Assembly (NCBI RefSeq): GCF_000211815.1
Contig: NZ_GL890839.1
Coordinates: 1-17,036, forward strand
DNA length: 17,036 nt
Direction of reading: 5' to 3'
Source: Moorena producens 3L
GTDB lineage: Bacteria; Cyanobacteriota; Cyanobacteriia; Cyanobacteriales; Coleofasciculaceae
Below the pieces are notes generated by a model. That model did not search any database. It had not been told where the DNA came from and saw only the letters and a list, made by a program, of their open reading frames with translations. Position numbers and translations under genes: made by a program. Shown here piece by piece: positions 1 through 6,971 of the stretch. Each line of letters begins with the position of its first letter. Positions within the stretch are counted from its first letter, which is position 1.

Positions 1-354
1 TACGGTCAAAGCGTGTTTGATGCGAGTAGCCTTACCAACGCGATCGCGTAAATAGTATAGCTTGGCTCGACGTACCTTGCCTCGACGGATTACTTTTATA
101 TTAGCAATTTTTGGAGAATGGAGTAGAAAAACCCGTTCCACACCAACCCCTTGGAAAATCCGGCGTACTGTAATCGTTTCATTAATGCCACCATTGCGCA
201 TGGCAATCACAGTGCCTTCATAGGGTTGAATCCGTTCCTTATTACCTTCTTTAATCCGTACCCCTACACGCACGGTGTCACCGACGTAGATGGTAGGGAC
301 GTTGTCCTTAAGTTGTTCCGCTTCTATGGAACGAATGATTTCTTGAGCATTCAT
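1..354 (-). CDS. rplS: 50S ribosomal protein L19, 3' end outside window
   Basis: This encodes ribosomal protein L19, a structural protein of the large subunit located near the interface with the 30S subunit. The reverse strand from the ATG at 354-352 reads MNAQEIIRSIEAEQ, then DTVRVGVRIKEG, QPYEGTVIAMRNGG, FQGVGVERVFLLHSP and RRGKVRRAKLYYLR, which are all hallmark L19 segments. The 118 codons present have no stop, so only the last few residues of this normally about 115-120 residue protein lie beyond the window start. The open frame on the opposite strand is only its antisense shadow. The upstream gene on the same strand is an unrelated secreted protease, and a good -10 box precedes the start, so rplS probably has its own promoter. 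Confidence 0.97.
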   Translation of the reverse strand, partial: MNAQEIIRSIEAEQLKDNVPTIYVGDTVRVGVRIKEGNKERIQPYEGTVIAMRNGGINETITVRRIFQGVGVERVFLLHSPKIANIKVIRRGKVRRAKLYYLRDRVGKATRIKHALTV

Positions 355-382
355 GGTTTTTGCCTAAAAGCACCAGTTTTTG

Positions 383-412
383 ATTATATCCCAAAGAAAG
401 ACTTGAAGTCTA
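383..412 (-). promoter_or_regulatory. Putative rplS promoter
   Basis: On the minus strand a consensus -10 box TATAAT (complement of 383-388) lies about 28 bases before the rplS ATG. A weak -35 box, TAGACT (complement of 407-412), sits 18 bp upstream. This predicts a leader of about 20 nt. It fits the need for separate expression of a ribosomal protein gene placed behind a protease gene. The call rests on sequence match alone, and the -35 is poor. Confidence 0.5.
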
Positions 413-466
413 GAATTTTTTGGGAAAAGGTAGGACTTCAGCACCACTACCTGTGTCTGTGTCTGT

Positions 467-1657
467 CTATTTGGTGTAAATAGCTGATCTCGTAGGTGTA
501 TCTACTCTCTGTTGCTTGCTTTTTTTGCCTTGAGTACTCAAACGTACACCTATAATACCAAGGGCTAGTAAACCTAATGTAGCAGTAGGTTCATCAACTC
601 TAGCCTCAGAGGAAAATCTAGCCTCAGATGACACTGGATACAGGAACTGGCGACCAGCGTAGTCATCGTTAACCAATGGGCTAAGGTTGGTGACTGGGTT
701 CCCTGGAGCTATACCTAGTCCCCGGGATTCCATCAGAATATCTACGCCTGGGGTGTCAACACCAGGATCCTGATCTGGAACTGTAAACAATGAAAATGGT
801 GAAGCAGCTGGATTGAGGGGATCGATTAGTTGGGCAATCGGGTTGCTCAATGTGGCTAGAGCTGTGGCGCTAGTACTGCCATCATAGTTGTCGTCGATAA
901 ATCTATTAGCACTGATGTCTCCTTCGATGTCCCCTAATCCAATGGCATGACCGATCTCGTGGGTCAACAATCGCCTGAAAAAGTCGAGGGTATATACTGT
1001 TCCGGCATTATTGTTGAAGGTCATATCTGCCCCGATAATGGCGCTTGAGCCTGCGTAATTTTCCGTTCCAGAAGTGAGAGTTACAGTATCGTTGATGTAA
1101 TAGAAAAACGATTCACCTTGGGGTGAGGTATTTCCAGGATTCCAGAAAGTTGCATCTGTCGATGCCAACAGGTCAATCTCGGCACCATCTGGGTGAACGC
1201 CTCCTGTACCGGTTCCTATTACTGATGTCTCTAAATCTGCTACAAATGACAAATCGGTACCTAACCCAGAAACTGGGTCAACTACAGTCCAGGCGTTGAA
1301 CGCAGCCTCAATGGCATTTTGAAACTCGTTGACACTAGGAACAATATCCCAGGTGAATAAATCTCGGTAAGCTTGATAGGAACCGCCCTGTAGTGAGTAT
1401 CGCAATCCGCCGTCCAAGGAACGATCTTGTCCTTGGATAGTCCTTGGAGCTGCATCCCATCGGGAGCCACCTCCGAGTGTGTTACCAGACCGGTTAAAAA
1501 TTACAAAAGCGTCAGAGCGTCCTGGGTTAGCAACTTCAATGGCGGCGAAGCTCAAAACAGACCCTAGGATGGCTAGTGATAGGTTTTGTGTCAGTTTGAG
1601 TAAATCCATAGGTTGTTTGTTTTTGGAGTTTGTTTTCATAAGATTTTTGATTTTCAT
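467..1657 (-). CDS. Secreted snapalysin-like zinc metalloprotease with PEP-CTERM-like tail
   Basis: Predicted exported zinc endopeptidase of 396 residues; its substrate is unknown. Residues 1-50 form a signal peptide: a Lys-rich start, a hydrophobic stretch around LAILGSVLSFAAIEVA, then NPGRSDA. The zinc site HEIGHAIGLGD starts at H233, with catalytic E234, zinc ligands H237 and probably D243. The HExxHxxGxxD form, with Asp as third ligand, is known from snapalysin-type metzincins. A plausible Met-turn, DILMESR, follows near residue 308. The C-terminus (about 353-382) has EP, a hydrophobic helix LGLLALGIIGV and a basic KKSK cluster. This is the layout of a PEP-CTERM sorting signal, but with DEP instead of PEP and an extra tail of about 14 residues. 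No strong Shine-Dalgarno sequence is seen; internal Met7 and Met17 are alternative starts. No clear terminator was found downstream. Confidence 0.85.
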   Translation of the reverse strand: MKIKNLMKTNSKNKQPMDLLKLTQNLSLAILGSVLSFAAIEVANPGRSDAFVIFNRSGNTLGGGSRWDAAPRTIQGQDRSLDGGLRYSLQGGSYQAYRDLFTWDIVPSVNEFQNAIEAAFNAWTVVDPVSGLGTDLSFVADLETSVIGTGTGGVHPDGAEIDLLASTDATFWNPGNTSPQGESFFYYINDTVTLTSGTENYAGSSAIIGADMTFNNNAGTVYTLDFFRRLLTHEIGHAIGLGDIEGDISANRFIDDNYDGSTSATALATLSNPIAQLIDPLNPAASPFSLFTVPDQDPGVDTPGVDILMESRGLGIAPGNPVTNLSPLVNDDYAGRQFLYPVSSEARFSSEARVDEPTATLGLLALGIIGVRLSTQGKKSKQQRVDTPTRSAIYTK

Positions 1658-1808
1658 ACATTAAAATCTATTGGCAGATTAGTTTGCTCAATATCAAATG
1701 ACCTGTTTTTTTGAAATCCGCTTTAATTCAATTAAATATCAAATTTAATTGAATAACATCAATAAAAATACGGAAATTTTATAAATCTAGTAAATTTTAT
1801 GATTGCGA

Positions 1809-1970
1809 AATATAGCAGAAGTCAGAAGTCAGAAGTCAGAAGTCAGAAGTCAAACTCTTGCGCTTCTTGATGCAGTCGCTCATGGGGGAAACCCCCAAGA
1901 CCGCGCTGCATCGCTTACAAAGGGTGTGAGACTTTTGTCATGTCCTAACTGCCCTGGCGACTGCTATATT
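1809..1970. repeat. TATAGC-bounded MITE-like element with AGAAGTC heptamers
   Basis: The 10-bp termini AATATAGCAG (1809-1818) and CTGCTATATT (1961-1970) are perfect inverted repeats. Inside are five tandem copies of the heptamer AGAAGTC (1817-1851), then a separate hairpin repeat (1869-1912). No reading frame is evident. The terminal TATAGC is shared with elements at 6972-7149, 8943, 11490 and 16709-16848, so this looks like one member of a dispersed non-autonomous family. Whether it transposes is inference. Confidence 0.6.
1869..1912. repeat. Palindromic dispersed repeat
   Basis: Outer arms GATGCAG (1869-1875) and CTGCATC (1906-1912) enclose TGGGGG and CCCCCA separated by AAA, giving a strong two-part hairpin. 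The reverse complement of 1865-1884 recurs exactly at 10582-10601. Most of the other half recurs at 10467-10482, so this is a dispersed repeat and not gene-specific regulation. Confidence 0.65.
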
Positions 1971-1995
1971 AAGTAATCGGTATCGGTAAATTGGT

Positions 1996-2091
1996 ATGAG
2001 TAAACGCAAAGACCCAAAGAAGACGAAGACTAAATTTTTTAGTATTATTGACACATTGATTCACAATTTATTCACAATGAAAGAAAATTAG
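1996..2091 (+). CDS. Possible 31-residue small basic protein
   Basis: The frame ATG 1996 to TAG 2089-2091 would encode MSKRKDPKKTKTKFFSII followed by DTLIHNLFTMKEN. It has a very basic N-terminus and an amphipathic second half. The family is not recognised. No strong Shine-Dalgarno sequence precedes it, and a frame this short arises easily by chance. In mild support, the next repeat element begins only 2 bp after its stop, and repeat elements in this window often abut real gene ends. Treat as hypothetical. Confidence 0.2.
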   Translation: MSKRKDPKKTKTKFFSIIDTLIHNLFTMKEN

Positions 2092-2093
2092 CC

Positions 2094-2298
2094 GTAAGCA
2101 TATGCGCTACGCGCACGCTGCTTGAGGTGCCGTCAGCGGTCAGCCGTGAGCTAAAGGCTCACGCTACTTGAGGTGCTTATTTTATTCAAAAGCAGCGATT
2201 GCGCTACTTGAGGTGCTGCGCGAACAGTAGCTTGGCCACAGGCCCAAAGCTGATACGCGACACGCTGATACGCGACACGCTGATAGCTGATAGCTTAC
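2094..2298. repeat. GTAAGCAT-type composite repeat element
   Basis: Starts with GTAAGCAT (2094-2101), followed by the ATGCGCTACGCGCACGC module, and ends with GCTTAC (2293-2298), two bases from the stop of the downstream glycosyltransferase gene. It contains three copies of the module CTACTTGAGGTGC or a near variant (about 2117, 2163 and 2204). It also has a TTGGCCACAGGCC palindrome near 2233 and repeated CTGATACGCGACACG units leading into GCTGATA heptamers. Related elements are at 6822-6945, 12661-12865 and 16181-16450. There is no coding potential. Confidence 0.7.
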
Positions 2299-2300
2299 AA

Positions 2301-5300
2301 TTAGCGATCGCTTTCAAGATCTAATCCCTGAATAACACTCCAAGCTTTGAACACATTACCTTGCATCAAGGCAGCTATACCAGATAGGGCTTGTAGTTCG
2401 GGAATAGTCCGGTTGATTTTAAGGGCAGGTTTCAGGGCTTTTTCCCCATCTTTTCCATCCCAATCATAGAGATAGACGAAGGCAAGATAAGCGTGAGCAT
2501 AGGGATTTTGGGGGTCAAGTTGGGTGACTCGCTTTAATGCTGCGATCGCACCTTCTACATCTTGCTGCAATACCCTACTCAAGGCCAGAGCATAGGCCAA
2601 GTCTAGGTTATTCGGTTCCGATTCCAGCCGATAGCTTAAGGCTAAATCTGCTTGTTCTAAGTAGTCCTGAATCGGATCGTACTGGTTAATGCGGGCAGTT
2701 TCTTCAAAAACTGGTTCTAGGCCATTGAGTCCTTTAGGTAAATTAGTGGATAATATCCGCATTTGGGTGATTAAATCTAGTTCTGGTGCAGGTATGGGGC
2801 TAGCTGCGGGATCGATGGTCAAGGTAACTGTTGGTACTTGTATCGGATAGGTTTCGCCAGTTTGTCGATTCAGGTAAGTTGCTTTCAGGGTGTAGCTTCC
2901 AGCTGGGATATCTGCTGGGGGAAACATCGCCATCCGTTCAATGACTTGAAATTGAGAATTGGCAGGTGGTAATTGGGAAGAGTGTAGTTCTCCCATGGCA
3001 ATACCATGGTCGTGTAACCATCGGTGAGTTGTTCGCCTTTGGCGTTCCCGAAAGGTAGGTTGAAGGTTGTTTGGTTGAAGGTTAGTTTGGGTTGAAGGTT
3101 GAAGGTTAGTATCGGTTGAAGGTTGAAGGTTAGTTTGGGTGGAAGGTTGAAGGTGAGTATCGGTTGAAGGTTGAAGGTTAGTATCGGTTGAAGGTTGAAG
3201 GTTGTTTGGTTGAAGGTTAGTATCGGTTGAAGGTTGAAGGTTAGTATCAGTTGAAGGTTGAAGGTTGTTAGGTTCCAGGTTAGTATCGGTTGAACCTTGG
3301 CCAAAAGGCCACGCTACGCGAACAACCTTCAACTTGTTAACCTTGGCCAAAAGGCCACGCTTCGCGAACAACTGGCCCACCTTGGCCAAAAGGCCACGCT
3401 TCGCGAACAACTGGCCAACCTTGGCCAAAAGGCCACGCTTCGCGAACAACTGGCCAACCTTGGCCAAAAGGCCACGCTTCGCGAACAACGGGTCAACCTT
3501 GGCCAAAAGGCCACGCTTCGCGAACAACTTACCAACCTTCAACTTGTTAACCTTGGCCAAAAGGCCACGCTTCGCGAACAACTTACCAACCTTCAAATCT
3601 ACCGGTTGCCAGGTTAGGATAACGATGCCAGATTTTAATTGCTCCCAAGAACCAGTCCACTGATAAGTTACTGGTACAGGTACTCCAGCAGGAGATGTTT
3701 CTGGTATGGTGACTTGCTCTAATTTAACTCTGGGACTTGAAGTGAGAGTAGTGCTCAGTGAACCATTGCCATTGAAACTAGTGGGTTTGATGGATGATTG
3801 GTCACCCACAGGCTTTATCGATAATGGTTTTACGGCTATTGGTGGCTGCCGCTTGTGATACAGTTTCAGTTGGCTAGCATCGGGTAATTCCCAAGTCTGG
3901 TGTAGCTCAAACTCTGACCCTTGCTCAACTGCCTGAACAATAGCTGCTTGGGATTCTGGGATTGACCCTTGGGCACCAGTTTTAGTGAGGAACCAAGAAA
4001 GCGATCGCATATCCTGTTTCACTTGTTTGGCTTGGGTTCCCACTTGACGCCCGTATACTTGGAAATTGGCTAATGCACCATAGTAATTGAAGTTGTGTTG
4101 GTTAATGTCTGGGGTTGATGGTAATACTCCTAAGTTAGAGCGCAAGTAAGGTTGAGTCTTGATGATTTCAGCAATTACCTTCCGATGAGGCCATGGCTGT
4201 CCTAAGTAGGGAAAATGTTGTACACGGGGACTAAGTAATTGAGTCAATCCTCTACCTCCTAATGGAAATAGATTCAACATCATCAGTACAGTTGCTAGCC
4301 CTACCGTGCTCCAACGCATCGGTTTACCCCAACGATTAGTCCAGCAGGTTAAGCCATAAGCCAGAAACAGTGATAGCACTGGAACTAATGGCAAAATATA
4401 GCGAGCATCTTTATTAATATTCAATGAACACAATAGATAACCACCCACTATGAAGACCCCTAGCCAGGTTAGTGACCAGATGGGGGGATGGGGGGATGGC
4501 AGATTGTTCGATTTTGCGATCGCGGATTGCTTGAGCCCATACTTGAGCCCATAAATTAATAGTCCTACTATCGGTATTAACAACAGCGGCCAAGAGATCA
4601 GGTAAGGTAAGATTTTCCAGTAGTAAACCCAAGCATCAAGGGTATTGAGGGCTGGGTCTCCTTCTGCGATCGCGGAATCAATGGTTGCTCGCTTGCCAGA
4701 GGTCAATATCAACAACCAATTAATCCGGTACCATGGACCAAATAGCAAAACTGATACCAGCAAACCCCCGATTAATTGAGCTAACCTTTGCCATTGCCTC
4801 TGCCACAGAACCCTCACCCCAGCCCAAGCGATTGGCACGAATAGAAAAAATAAGGCGGTTTGCTTAACTAGCAACGCTAATCCTAAACAAAGCCCAAACC
4901 CCAACCCCCACAACCATCCTTGTCTTACTGTGGTTCGGGATAAGGGTGTCTTGGCCCTTGCCAAACTCCACCACACTGTCAGAGACCAAAAACACAAACT
5001 GACTACTGTGGTTAAGGGATAATCCAGCAAAAATTCTAAACGGTAGCGATATAGTCCTGGTAACAACATGACTAAACCAGCAGCCCATAACCCTACCCGG
5101 CGGTTAAATAACACCAGCCCTAATCCATAAACTGAAGCAATTAACACTCCACTACATAAAACTAGCGCTATCGTAGCTAGCTCTGGTTCGGTTCCAAACA
5201 GCTGCTGAACCATTGCGGCAATAATATAAGTCAATGGCGGGACTTTTGAGGAAATTGCCCAAAAACTGCTCCACCACTCCCCAGAGAACCACTCAGGATG

Positions 5301-5456
5301 CTGCAACGCTTGCCAGTAATTCAAGGAACCGGTCAAATAATCCGCCTGGTCCCAAGCTGGAACAGAGTGATCTAGGGCAAACCAAATGCGATCGCAAAAT
5401 CCACTCCCTAGCCAAATTAGTCCTAGAATTACTGGATCTCTCAAGCGTCTTTTCAT
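2301..5456 (-). CDS. GT39/PMT-type membrane glycosyltransferase with in-frame repeat insert and C-terminal TPR
   Basis: A 1051-residue protein. The first 400 or so residues are polytopic membrane sequence typical of the GT39/PMT/ArnT superfamily, which transfers sugars from polyprenyl-phosphate donors outside the cytoplasmic membrane. The acidic motif WDQADY (35-40) sits in the first periplasmic loop, where this family keeps its catalytic Asp. A soluble region follows from about 410, including a predicted beta-sandwich (VPVTYQWTGSWEQL to YPIQVPTVTLTI). Within it, between ILTWQPV and HRWLHDHGIAMG, lies an insert of about 180 residues (620-801) built of LFAKRGLLAKV and NLQPSTDT units. TPR-like helices with ALALSRVLQQDVEGAIAAL and LDPQNPYAHAYLAFVYLYDW occupy about 930-1040. 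The start is ATG 5456, divergent from the toxin operon. Acceptor and sugar are unknown. The insert is repeat-derived and probably disordered, so activity may depend on its being tolerated in a loop. Confidence 0.85.
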   Translation of the reverse strand: MKRRLRDPVILGLIWLGSGFCDRIWFALDHSVPAWDQADYLTGSLNYWQALQHPEWFSGEWWSSFWAISSKVPPLTYIIAAMVQQLFGTEPELATIALVLCSGVLIASVYGLGLVLFNRRVGLWAAGLVMLLPGLYRYRLEFLLDYPLTTVVSLCFWSLTVWWSLARAKTPLSRTTVRQGWLWGLGFGLCLGLALLVKQTALFFLFVPIAWAGVRVLWQRQWQRLAQLIGGLLVSVLLFGPWYRINWLLILTSGKRATIDSAIAEGDPALNTLDAWVYYWKILPYLISWPLLLIPIVGLLIYGLKYGLKQSAIAKSNNLPSPHPPIWSLTWLGVFIVGGYLLCSLNINKDARYILPLVPVLSLFLAYGLTCWTNRWGKPMRWSTVGLATVLMMLNLFPLGGRGLTQLLSPRVQHFPYLGQPWPHRKVIAEIIKTQPYLRSNLGVLPSTPDINQHNFNYYGALANFQVYGRQVGTQAKQVKQDMRSLSWFLTKTGAQGSIPESQAAIVQAVEQGSEFELHQTWELPDASQLKLYHKRQPPIAVKPLSIKPVGDQSSIKPTSFNGNGSLSTTLTSSPRVKLEQVTIPETSPAGVPVPVTYQWTGSWEQLKSGIVILTWQPVDLKVGKLFAKRGLLAKVNKLKVGKLFAKRGLLAKVDPLFAKRGLLAKVGQLFAKRGLLAKVGQLFAKRGLLAKVGQLFAKRGLLAKVNKLKVVRVAWPFGQGSTDTNLEPNNLQPSTDTNLQPSTDTNLQPNNLQPSTDTNLQPSTDTHLQPSTQTNLQPSTDTNLQPSTQTNLQPNNLQPTFRERQRRTTHRWLHDHGIAMGELHSSQLPPANSQFQVIERMAMFPPADIPAGSYTLKATYLNRQTGETYPIQVPTVTLTIDPAASPIPAPELDLITQMRILSTNLPKGLNGLEPVFEETARINQYDPIQDYLEQADLALSYRLESEPNNLDLAYALALSRVLQQDVEGAIAALKRVTQLDPQNPYAHAYLAFVYLYDWDGKDGEKALKPALKINRTIPELQALSGIAALMQGNVFKAWSVIQGLDLESDR
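3029..3600. repeat. Hairpin and heptamer repeat array inside the glycosyltransferase gene
   Basis: The left part (3029-3296) starts with a GTTGTTCGCCTTTGGCG module and continues with GGTTGAAGG repeats spaced by multiples of 3 (24-nt units NLQPSTDT/STQT, 15-nt units NLQPN). The right part holds seven copies of a unit starting TTGGCCAAAAGGCCACGC at 3297, 3343, 3382, 3421, 3460, 3499 and 3553; the four central intervals are exactly 39 bp (13 codons). GGCCAAAAGGCC is itself palindromic. The whole array stays open in the gene's frame. Six copies are read as LFAKRGLLAKV; the one at 3297 is read in another frame as VRVAWPFGQG. Confidence 0.9.
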
Positions 5457-5514
5457 AGTGGTGAGTGCTAGGTGCTCAGATGAATTAGCTACAACAATCT
5501 TACCTGTAGTGATA

Positions 5515-5543
5515 TTGACTTATTATAACAATATTGTTATATT
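5515..5543 (+). promoter_or_regulatory. Promoter and palindromic operator of the toxin-antitoxin operon
   Basis: TTGACT (5515-5520) and TATATT (5538-5543) are separated by exactly 17 bp, a near-consensus sigma70-type promoter. The spacer contains a perfect 18-bp palindrome (5524-5541, TATAACAATATTGTTATA) that overlaps the -10. This is the expected arrangement for autorepression by the HTH antitoxin encoded downstream. If initiation is near 5550 the leader is very short, and the AGGA at 5544-5547 would not be transcribed; the toxin might then be translated with little or no leader. Confidence 0.65.
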
Positions 5544-5556
5544 AGGATGGTGTGCT

Positions 5557-5949
5557 GTGCCGGAAACCCGTGTTGTTTTCTTCCAGGAGGAGGATGGGGA
5601 AGTTCCAGTCCTAGAATGGTTGACGCAACTTTTGCAGTCAGACCGTAAAGGTTATGCCAACTGTGTTGCCCGAATTAAGCTACTTGCGGCATCTGGATAT
5701 GAACTGCGTCGTCCAGTGGCAGATTATCTGCGTTCTGGTATTTATGAGTTGAGGGCAAAGCATCGTCGTGTGCAGTATCGTATCTTGTATTTTTTTTACG
5801 GACAGAATGTGACGATTCTCGCCCATGCTATTACCAAGGAACAAGCAGCAGTACCGGACATTGATATTGAAAGGGCAATCTTGAGAAAGGGTTTATTTGA
5901 AGAAAACGCACATGTTCATACCTATGTAGAGGAGGAAGAAAATGACTAA
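5557..5949 (+). CDS. RelE/HigB-like toxin (phage Gp49-like, DUF891)
   Basis: A 130-residue protein of the RelE/ParE superfamily, Gp49-like branch. Members are typically ribosome-dependent mRNA interferases that block translation. Supporting segments are ETRVVFFQEEDGEVPVLEWL at the N-terminus, then LRRPVADYLRSGIYELRAKH, the core RRVQYRILYFFYGQNVTIL, and AHAITKEQAAVPDIDIERA near the end. This order is typical of the family. The frame is open upstream to 5386, but that overlaps the divergent glycosyltransferase and the promoter. GTG 5557 is preferred because it follows the promoter, leaves a normal length and has AGGA 9 nt upstream. The last 8 bases overlap the antitoxin start, so the two are translationally coupled. 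Toxin-first order is as in higBA. Confidence 0.85.
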   Translation: MPETRVVFFQEEDGEVPVLEWLTQLLQSDRKGYANCVARIKLLAASGYELRRPVADYLRSGIYELRAKHRRVQYRILYFFYGQNVTILAHAITKEQAAVPDIDIERAILRKGLFEENAHVHTYVEEEEND

Positions 5950-6250
5950 GACTTCTGATGCGATTAAAATTCTTAACAAGAAAATTCGTACCGACCCCGA
6001 GATGGAGGAAATGATAGCAGAAGCTTCTCTTAATGCAGAGGTGGCACAGTTGATTTATGAAGCCAGAACAAAAGCGGGGTTAACCCAGAAACAGCTTGCA
6101 GAACTTGTGGGTACAAAGCAGCCTGTGATTGCACGACTGGAAGATGCTGATTATGAAGGACACTCCCTTTCGATGTTGCAAAAAATCTCTCGCGCTCTCA
6201 ATCACCGGGTAGCGATCGCGTTTATCCCTACCGCAAATCTGATTCCATAG
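5942..6250 (+). CDS. XRE-family HTH antitoxin
   Basis: A 102-residue antitoxin partner of the preceding RelE-like toxin. Residues about 35-90 form a Cro/C1-type helix-turn-helix, with LIYEARTKAGLTQKQLAELV leading into GTKQPVIARLEDADYEG and LSMLQKISRALNHRVAIAF. It should neutralise the toxin and repress the operon through the palindrome at 5524-5541. The start is well set: AGGAGG at 5930-5935 lies 6 nt before ATG 5942, inside the toxin coding sequence. The pair is flanked by unrelated minus-strand genes, fitting a small mobile addiction module. A HIP1 site lies inside the gene (6212-6219), so it has probably been resident in cyanobacteria for some time. Confidence 0.88.
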   Translation: MTKTSDAIKILNKKIRTDPEMEEMIAEASLNAEVAQLIYEARTKAGLTQKQLAELVGTKQPVIARLEDADYEGHSLSMLQKISRALNHRVAIAFIPTANLIP

Positions 6251-6262
6251 ACCATTTGCAAA

Positions 6263-6340
6263 TATAGCAATTCTCAATTCGATGACGTAATTTCGTGTAG
6301 GGTTTTAGGGACTAGGGAGTAGCGATGCATCACGATTACC
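6263..6340. repeat. Partial TATAGC-type repeat end
   Basis: TATAGC at 6263-6268 is followed about 20 bases later by GATGACGTAATT, then by TAGGGTTTTAGGGACTAGGGAG. This is the same order as the ends of the other TATAGC elements (terminus, GA-TAC-like motif, then AGGGA-type heptamers in reverse orientation). No matching right end was found, so it is probably a decayed or solo copy between the antitoxin stop and the convergent GNAT gene. Confidence 0.4.
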
Positions 6341-6366
6341 TATTTATTGTCACCTTTTTAGCTCAA

Positions 6367-6804
6367 TTATATTAACTCATTTACCATCTTCACATGAACA
6401 ATACCAGCCTCCTCAAAGGAGTCTCCCATTATTTCAAAACCTAACTTTTCATAAAGCCCTTTCACATACTCTTGAGCATGAACTACCACTACCTTAATTC
6501 CAGCTTGGTCAGCTAACTCTAATGCTTTAATCATCAACTGTTTCCCAATGCCCTTACCTCTAGCATCAGACAAGACAGCTAACCGTTCTATTTTTGCCGT
6601 TTTATCATCTAGATATCTTACCCTAGTTGTGCCTACTGGCTGATTATTCCAATAGGCTAATAAATGCTTCGCTATTTCATCCTTACCATCAAACTCTAAA
6701 TCCGCTGCTACCCCTTGTTCAATCTGAAAAACCTGCACCCTGATTAACGTAATTTCTGATAATCGTTCAGTATATCCAACAACTTTAATAGTCAACTCAT
6801 CCAT
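6367..6804 (-). CDS. GNAT family N-acetyltransferase (ElaA-like)
   Basis: A 145-residue acetyl-CoA-dependent acyltransferase of the GNAT fold; the substrate cannot be told. The N-terminal half, IRVQVFQIEQGVAADLEFDG (21-40) then HLLAYWNNQPVGTTRVRYL, resembles the ElaA/YjcF type. The acetyl-CoA-binding motif A is IERLAVLSDARGKGIGKQLM, with RGKGIG at 82-87. Motif B is GLYEKLGFEIMGDSFEEAGI near the C-terminus, followed by HVKM. The length is normal and the protein appears complete. It is convergent with the toxin-antitoxin pair. It lacks the RHH-antitoxin partner that accompanies GNAT toxins, so it is not part of a TA system. A repeat element begins 17 bp upstream of its start. Confidence 0.88.
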   Translation of the reverse strand: MDELTIKVVGYTERLSEITLIRVQVFQIEQGVAADLEFDGKDEIAKHLLAYWNNQPVGTTRVRYLDDKTAKIERLAVLSDARGKGIGKQLMIKALELADQAGIKVVVVHAQEYVKGLYEKLGFEIMGDSFEEAGIVHVKMVNELI

Positions 6805-6821
6805 TTACTTATTCCAATTAT

Positions 6822-6945
6822 GTAAGCATATGCGCTACGCGCAGGCTACGCCAACAGCAGTCAGCCGTCAGCCGTCAGCTTAAAAGAAACCTCAGCACTT
6901 CAAGTAGCGTACCCATAGCCCATAAGCTGATAGCTGAATGCTTAC
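6822..6945. repeat. GTAAGCAT/ATGCTTAC-bounded repeat element
   Basis: A 124-bp element with perfect 8-bp inverted ends: GTAAGCAT (6822-6829) and ATGCTTAC (6938-6945). Next to the left end is ATGCGCTACGCGCAGGCTACG, then CAGTCAGCCGTCAGCCGTCAGC heptamers; near the right end AAGCTGATAGCTGA reads as the complement. CACTTCAAGTAGCGT is an inverted copy of the CTACTTGAGGTGC module. It lies just upstream of the GNAT start and may carry or displace its promoter. Confidence 0.7.
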
Positions 6946-6971
6946 CCAATTATTAACTACTTAAATTATAA

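Noticed and set aside
3297..3600. CRISPR-like array (seven repeats, 39-54 bp spacing)
   Set aside because: The central units are directly tandem with the same short connector (GGCCAAC-type), with no unique spacers. They lie in frame within a coding sequence and no cas gene is near.
3265..3663. Plus-strand frames rich in LAKRPRFANN across the repeat array
   Set aside because: They are antisense readings of a repeat that is open in all frames. The minus-strand gene has real domains on both sides.
2301..5456. Repeat insert as evidence that the glycosyltransferase is a pseudogene
   Set aside because: The frame is intact through the array, and both the membrane domain and the TPR region downstream are preserved, so the insert appears tolerated.
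6367..6804. GNAT protein as a TacT-type toxin
   Set aside because: There is no adjacent RHH antitoxin, and the sequence fits ElaA-like enzymes. The nearby TA pair is convergent and self-sufficient.
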